Made by a program: the position numbers and the translations under genes. Under the pieces are notes generated by a model that worked only from the letters and a program-made list of their open reading frames with translations, did no database searches and was not told where the DNA came from. 8,547 nucleotides of DNA from an uncultured Collinsella sp. (GTDB lineage: Bacteria > Actinomycetota > Coriobacteriia > Coriobacteriales > Coriobacteriaceae): positions 1 through 8,547 of the forward strand of contig URZR01000069.1 in NCBI GenBank assembly GCA_900552425.1, read 5' to 3'. Within the stretch, counting starts at the first letter, position 1; the number at the start of each line of letters is the position of its first letter. Of the stretch, positions 5,210 through 8,547 are shown piece after piece.

Positions 5210-6154
5210 GTGGCGTTCAACCATAAGCACCTGATCGACATTACCGAGTACTCCGAAGAGGACATCAAGCTCATCCTCGAGACCGCCAAGGCGTTCTCCG
5301 AGGTCAACGAGCGTGCGATCAAGAAGGTCCCCACGCTCAAGGGTAAGACCATCGTTAACATGTTCAACGAGCCCTCGACGCGCACCCGCAGCTCCTTCGA
5401 GCTTGCCGAGAAGCGTCTTTCGGCCGACAGCCTCAACTTTGGCGGCTCCTCGACCTCCACGGTCAAGGGCGAGAGCCTCGTCGATACCGTCGAGACCCTC
5501 AACGCCTATAAGATCGACTGCATCGTCGTGCGCGACAAGCACGCCGGCGCGCCCTACATCGTCACGCAGAACTCGCCCGCGAGCGTCATCTGCGCCGGCG
5601 ACGGCAAGCATAACCACCCCACGCAGGCCCTGCTCGACCTGTACACCATCTGGGAGCACAAGGGTGACTTCCACGGTCTGAAGGTCGCCGTCGTCGGCGA
5701 CATCGCCCACTCCCGTGTCTGCGGCTCGCTGATTCCCGCCCTTAAGATTATGGGCTGCAAGACCTACGCCGTCGCTCCCGGCACGCTGCTGCCGCCGGCG
5801 CCCGAGGTTCTGGGCTGCGACCACGTGACGAGCGACCTTGATTCCGTCCTGCCCGAGCTGGACGTCGTCTACATGCTGCGCGTGCAGCAGGAGCGCCTCG
5901 AGGGCGCTCCGTTCCCGACCATTCGCGAGTACCACAAGCTCTTCGGCCTGACCAAGGACCGCGAGAAGCTCATGAAGCCCGACGCGATCATCTGTCACCC
6001 GGGCCCCATCAACCGCGGCGTCGAGTTCGACTCCTATATGGCCGACCACCCGCAACGCTCCGTCATCCTGGAGCAGGTCTACGCCGGTATCTGCGTGCGT
6101 ATGGCTATCCTGTATCTGCTGCTTGGAGGTGCCGATAATGGCCTTGCTTCTTAA
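5210..6154 (+). CDS. pyrB: aspartate carbamoyltransferase catalytic subunit
   Basis: A 314-residue enzyme condensing carbamoyl phosphate with aspartate to N-carbamoylaspartate, the committed step of pyrimidine synthesis. The carbamoyl-phosphate motif is STRTR (56-60). The loop serine and lysine of the active site are Ser83 and Lys86 (STVKGES). Further family motifs are HPTQALLDLY (136-145), MLRVQQER (222-229) and HPGPINRG (263-270). I chose GTG 5210 because the eight-base Shine-Dalgarno GGAGGTGA (5194-5201) stands 8 nt before it. The in-frame GTG at 5198 lies inside that site and would add four residues. No pyrI regulatory subunit follows; control is probably through PyrR, and the enzyme may associate with dihydroorotase as in other bacteria with adjacent pyrB and pyrC. 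The last 17 bases overlap pyrC. Confidence 0.97.
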   Translation: MAFNHKHLIDITEYSEEDIKLILETAKAFSEVNERAIKKVPTLKGKTIVNMFNEPSTRTRSSFELAEKRLSADSLNFGGSSTSTVKGESLVDTVETLNAYKIDCIVVRDKHAGAPYIVTQNSPASVICAGDGKHNHPTQALLDLYTIWEHKGDFHGLKVAVVGDIAHSRVCGSLIPALKIMGCKTYAVAPGTLLPPAPEVLGCDHVTSDLDSVLPELDVVYMLRVQQERLEGAPFPTIREYHKLFGLTKDREKLMKPDAIICHPGPINRGVEFDSYMADHPQRSVILEQVYAGICVRMAILYLLLGGADNGLAS

Positions 6155-7427
6155 GAATGCCCACGTCGTCGACCCGTCCGTCGAGCTTGACGGTGTCGTT
6201 GACGTCCTGATTGACGGCGATAAGATCGCCGAGGTCGGCGAGAATCTCGCCGTCGAGGGAGCCGAGGTCCGCGACCTTTCCGGCAAATATCTCGTCCCCG
6301 GCCTGGTGGATATGCACGTTCACCTTCGCGAGCCCGGCTACGAGGTCAAAGAGGACATCGAGAGCGGCACCCGCGCAGCTGCCAAGGGCGGCTTTACCGG
6401 CGTGTGCGCCATGCCCAACACCGATCCCGTCACCGATAACGGCACCGTCGTGGAGTTCGTCAAGTCCCGCGCTGCCGAGGTCGGCCACTGCCGCGTCTAT
6501 CCGTCGGGAGCCATGACCCGCGGTCTTAAGGGCGAGGCCATGTCCGAGATGGGCGATATGGTCGCCCACGGCGCCGTCGCCTTCACTGACGACGGTCGTG
6601 GCGTGCAGGGCGCGGGCATGCTCCGTCGCTGCATGGACTACGGCAAGATGTTCGGCAAGGTCTTTATGAGCCACTGCCAGGACGAGGACCTGGTCGGCCA
6701 CGGCCAGATCAACGAGGGCAAGGTCTCGACCCGTCTGGCTCTCGAGGGCTGGCCGGCTGCCGGCGAGGAGCTCCAGATCGCCCGCGACATCGAGATCGCC
6801 AAGCTGACCGGTGCCAAGCTGCACATCCAGCACATCTCCACCGCCCATGGCCTGGAGCTCGTGCGTGCCGGTAAGGCTGCCGGTGTCCAGGTGACCTGCG
6901 AGGCCACCCCGCACCACATGTTCCTGACCGAGAACGACCTGGACGAGACCTACAACACCTCGCTCAAGGTCAATCCGCCGCTGCGCACCGACGAGGATGC
7001 CGAGGCCATCCGTCAGGGTGTCATCGACGGTACCGTCGACGCTATCGTTACCGACCACGCTCCCCACACCCCGTGGGAGAAGGCCCGCGAGTTCGAGCTC
7101 GCGCCCTTTGGAATGATTGGCCTCGAGACTTCGCTGTCGCTCGTGCTCACTGAGCTGGTCAACACGGGCAAGATGAGCGTGAGCCGCATGGTCGAGCTCA
7201 TGGCCATCAAGCCGCGTGAGATTCTGGGCCTCGATCAGGTTCAGGTCAAGGCGGGCTCTGTCGCCGACCTGACCGTGTTCGACCCCTCCGCAACCTGGAC
7301 GGTTGGCGAGGACGGTTACGAGTCGCGCGCCGAGAACTCCGGTTTTGCCGGCCGCACGCTCACCGGTCGTGCCACCGATGTATTTGTCGGTGGCAAGCAG
7401 ACGCTCGCCGACGGCTGCATCTGCTAG
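6138..7427 (+). CDS. pyrC: dihydroorotase, type I
   Basis: A 429-residue amidohydrolase that cyclises N-carbamoylaspartate to dihydroorotate. The zinc site opens with DMHVHLR (His60 and His62, with Arg64 for substrate). It continues with the FTDDG acidic residue (Asp151 or Asp152) that bridges metals in type I enzymes in place of a carboxylated lysine, then His179 (MSHC), His232 (QHIS) and the catalytic Asp306 in TDHAPH. Length and motifs fit the type I class of about 420-430 residues, not the 350-residue E. coli type II. The ATG at 6138 has GGAGGTG (6125-6131) upstream; the TTG at 6123 lies ahead of that site and is rejected. It overlaps the pyrB 3' end by 17 nt in another frame, which suggests coupled translation. 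Confidence 0.97.
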   Translation: MALLLKNAHVVDPSVELDGVVDVLIDGDKIAEVGENLAVEGAEVRDLSGKYLVPGLVDMHVHLREPGYEVKEDIESGTRAAAKGGFTGVCAMPNTDPVTDNGTVVEFVKSRAAEVGHCRVYPSGAMTRGLKGEAMSEMGDMVAHGAVAFTDDGRGVQGAGMLRRCMDYGKMFGKVFMSHCQDEDLVGHGQINEGKVSTRLALEGWPAAGEELQIARDIEIAKLTGAKLHIQHISTAHGLELVRAGKAAGVQVTCEATPHHMFLTENDLDETYNTSLKVNPPLRTDEDAEAIRQGVIDGTVDAIVTDHAPHTPWEKAREFELAPFGMIGLETSLSLVLTELVNTGKMSVSRMVELMAIKPREILGLDQVQVKAGSVADLTVFDPSATWTVGEDGYESRAENSGFAGRTLTGRATDVFVGGKQTLADGCIC

Positions 7428-7447
7428 CATAGCCTTATCGCTTTTGT

Positions 7448-7485
7448 GCGCGGCGCCCTTGCGGTGCCGCGCTTTCTGTTCGTTT
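7448..7485 (+). terminator. intra-operon terminator-like hairpin between pyrC and pyrK
   Basis: GCGCGGCGCC (7448-7457) pairs with GGTGCCGCGC (7463-7472) through 10 bp, including one G-U, around a 5-nt loop. An imperfect T-rich tail follows (TTTCTGTTCGTTT, 7473-7485). The T-run is interrupted, so termination is probably partial. It begins 21 nt after the pyrC stop in the longest gap inside the operon. No clear promoter is visible between it and pyrK, so pyrK-pyrD expression probably depends on read-through. Confidence 0.55.
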
Positions 7486-7488
7486 AGA

Positions 7489-7504
7489 CCATGCAACCGC
7501 ATGG
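7489..7504 (+). other. small hairpin upstream of the pyrK ribosome site
   Basis: CCATGC (7489-7494) pairs with GCATGG (7499-7504) around an AACC tetraloop. It ends 6 nt before the GGAG (7511-7514) used by pyrK. It leaves the Shine-Dalgarno exposed and could shield or mark the 5' side of the initiation region. It may be incidental. Confidence 0.35.
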
Positions 7505-7519
7505 GGGATTGGAGCGTCT

Positions 7520-8311
7520 ATGCCCACACCTTCCACTGCACGCATGCACGACTTCGAGGTCGTCTCGAACCGGGAGATCGCCGACGGCATCTTCTCGCTC
7601 GTTATCTCGGCCCCCAAGCTTGCAAGTGCGCTCAAGCCCGGTCAGTTTGTGAACATCGCCGTCCCCGGCGATGCGTCTTCTCTGCTTCGTGTGCCCTTGA
7701 GTTTCTACCGCGCCGACGCCGAGGCCGGCACCGTCGAGCTGTGGTACGCCGTCGTGGGCGACGATACCCGCCGTTTGTCCCAGATGGGCCCTGGCTCCAC
7801 CTCTAACCTGTTGGGCCCCGGTGGCCGTGGCTGGATGGTACCCGAGGGCACCAGGAAGGCACTGCTCGTCGCCGGTGGCATCGGCGTTCCGCCTGTGCTG
7901 TGTCTTGCCGGCATGCTTGCCGAGCAGGGTGTTGATGTGGACGTGTGCCTGGGCTTTGGCACCGCTTCCAAGGCCGTGGGTGTCGATGAGTTCCGTGCGC
8001 TGGGCGCCACGGTTAACGTGTGCACCGACGACGGTTCGCTCGGCACGCACGGTTTTTGCACCGATCCGGCAGCCGAGCTGCTTGGAGAGGGCGGCTACGA
8101 CTACGTCGCCAGCTGCGGCCCCGCCGTCATGATGAAGAAGGTCGCCGCCGCTGCCGCCGAGGCCGGTGTGTACTGCGAGGTGTCGCTCGAGCGCATGATG
8201 AGCTGTGGCTTTGGCGCCTGCAACACTTGCAATGTCGAGACGGTCGACGGTATGAAGGGCGCCTGCATGTGCGGCCCTGTGTTCGATGCTTCCAAGGTGG
8301 TGGTCTTCTAG
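7520..8311 (+). CDS. pyrK: dihydroorotate dehydrogenase B electron-transfer subunit PyrK
   Basis: A 263-residue iron-sulfur flavoprotein that passes electrons from dihydroorotate, via FAD and a 2Fe-2S cluster, to NAD+; it works as the partner of PyrD. The N-terminal FAD domain (about 10-105) carries RVPLSFYR (57-64). The NAD-binding domain (about 112-215) starts ALLVAGGIGVPP (114-125) and has GTHGFCTD (175-182) and the ASCGP turn (197-201). The C-terminal cluster loop has cysteines 229, 234, 237 and 249 (C-x4-C-x2-C-x11-C) in CGFGACNTCN and ACMCGP. The ATG at 7520 has GGAG 5 nt upstream. Its stop codon shares one base with the pyrD GTG start (TAGTG). The pair indicates a class 1B, NAD-linked dehydrogenase, which suits a strict anaerobe. 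Confidence 0.96.
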   Translation: MPTPSTARMHDFEVVSNREIADGIFSLVISAPKLASALKPGQFVNIAVPGDASSLLRVPLSFYRADAEAGTVELWYAVVGDDTRRLSQMGPGSTSNLLGPGGRGWMVPEGTRKALLVAGGIGVPPVLCLAGMLAEQGVDVDVCLGFGTASKAVGVDEFRALGATVNVCTDDGSLGTHGFCTDPAAELLGEGGYDYVASCGPAVMMKKVAAAAAEAGVYCEVSLERMMSCGFGACNTCNVETVDGMKGACMCGPVFDASKVVVF

Positions 8312-8547
8312 TGGGTACCGTGAACATGGCCGTCGATTTCGGCGGCGTCAAGATGCAGAACCCCATTAACACCGCAGCCGGTACCTTTGGCTACGGTTGG
8401 CAGTTCCAGAATTTCTTCGATGTTTCCCAGCTGGGCGCCATTACCACCAAGGGCTGTGCCGCCGAGCCCTGGCCGGGCAACCCTGCGCCTCGCATGGCCG
8501 AGATTCCTGGCGGTATGATCAACTCCGTGGGACTGCAGAACCCCGGT
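8311..8547 (+). CDS. pyrD: dihydroorotate dehydrogenase B catalytic subunit, 3' end outside window
   Basis: The first 79 codons of an FMN-dependent dihydroorotate dehydrogenase, open to the right edge. It oxidises dihydroorotate to orotate. Visible family blocks are NPINTAAGTFGYG (17-29), the ITTKGC segment with the FMN-contacting Lys47, NPAPRMAEIPGGMINS (57-72) and SVGLQNPG (72-79) with Asn71 just before. The GTG at 8311 overlaps the pyrK stop by one base, with AAGGTGG 10 nt upstream. In-frame alternatives are GTG 8320 and ATG 8326, giving proteins 3 or 5 residues shorter. Tight coupling to pyrK fits the 1:1 heterotetramer of class 1B enzymes. Confidence 0.95.
   Translation, partial: MGTVNMAVDFGGVKMQNPINTAAGTFGYGWQFQNFFDVSQLGAITTKGCAAEPWPGNPAPRMAEIPGGMINSVGLQNPG

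Noticed and set aside
4465..5502. A minus-strand open frame of 345 codons covering the pyr leader and pyrR
   Set aside because: It runs antisense through pyrR and the start of pyrB, and no domain is recognisable. It is a codon-bias shadow.
5150..7502. Long minus-strand open frames of 378 and 465 codons opposite pyrB and pyrC
   Set aside because: They are antisense shadows of clearly recognised genes, have no convincing ribosome sites and give Ala/Gly/Val/Asp-rich composition.
1..8547. CRISPR array, tRNA or rRNA genes
   Set aside because: I saw no regularly spaced repeat series and no cloverleaf or rRNA-like segment on either strand. The only tandem repeat is the two-copy 14-bp unit upstream of adhE.

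Overview
The window looks like a chromosomal segment from a high-GC anaerobic bacterium, most likely a gut coriobacterium (class Coriobacteriia, Collinsella-like). I base this on GC-rich codon use, a fermentative AdhE, a pyrR-pyrB-pyrC-pyrK-pyrD order, and a zinc-ribbon (four-cysteine) bL28. The genus is inference; no marker in the window fixes it.

Left part, minus strand, read right to left. A small zinc-binding ribosomal protein gene rpmB (3981-4169) has its own extended -10 promoter and ends in a good rho-independent terminator (3880-3912). One base beyond that terminator lies a 263-bp element (3616-3878). It is bounded by 28-bp inverted repeats, each of which is itself an ACTCAT...ATGAGT hairpin, and it encloses a broken piece of a REP-associated tyrosine transposase (RAYT) gene. 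An AT-rich control region (3458-3615) with a tandem 14-bp repeat follows, then the full-length bifunctional aldehyde/alcohol dehydrogenase adhE (809-3457). After an 88-bp gap with a long GC-rich hairpin comes the first 240 codons of an APH/choline-kinase-like phosphotransferase that runs off the left edge.

Right part, plus strand. A pyrimidine biosynthesis operon is transcribed divergently from rpmB: pyrR (regulator), pyrB (aspartate carbamoyltransferase), pyrC (dihydroorotase), pyrK (electron-transfer subunit of dihydroorotate dehydrogenase B) and the first 79 codons of pyrD (its catalytic subunit). Together these cover carbamoyl phosphate to orotate. The leader before pyrR folds, by hand pairing, into mutually exclusive hairpins ending in an intrinsic terminator, which is the layout of PyrR-controlled transcription attenuation. 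Genes are tightly packed (4-nt gap, 17-nt overlap, 1-nt overlap) except for a 92-nt gap before pyrK that contains a second terminator-like hairpin.

The coding genes are ordinary housekeeping or fermentative genes. I see no evidence of a wholly new multigene system. The parts most worth a second look are the RAYT remnant with its paired REP-like hairpins upstream of adhE, the chain of alternative hairpins in the pyr leader, and the tandem operator-like repeat upstream of adhE.
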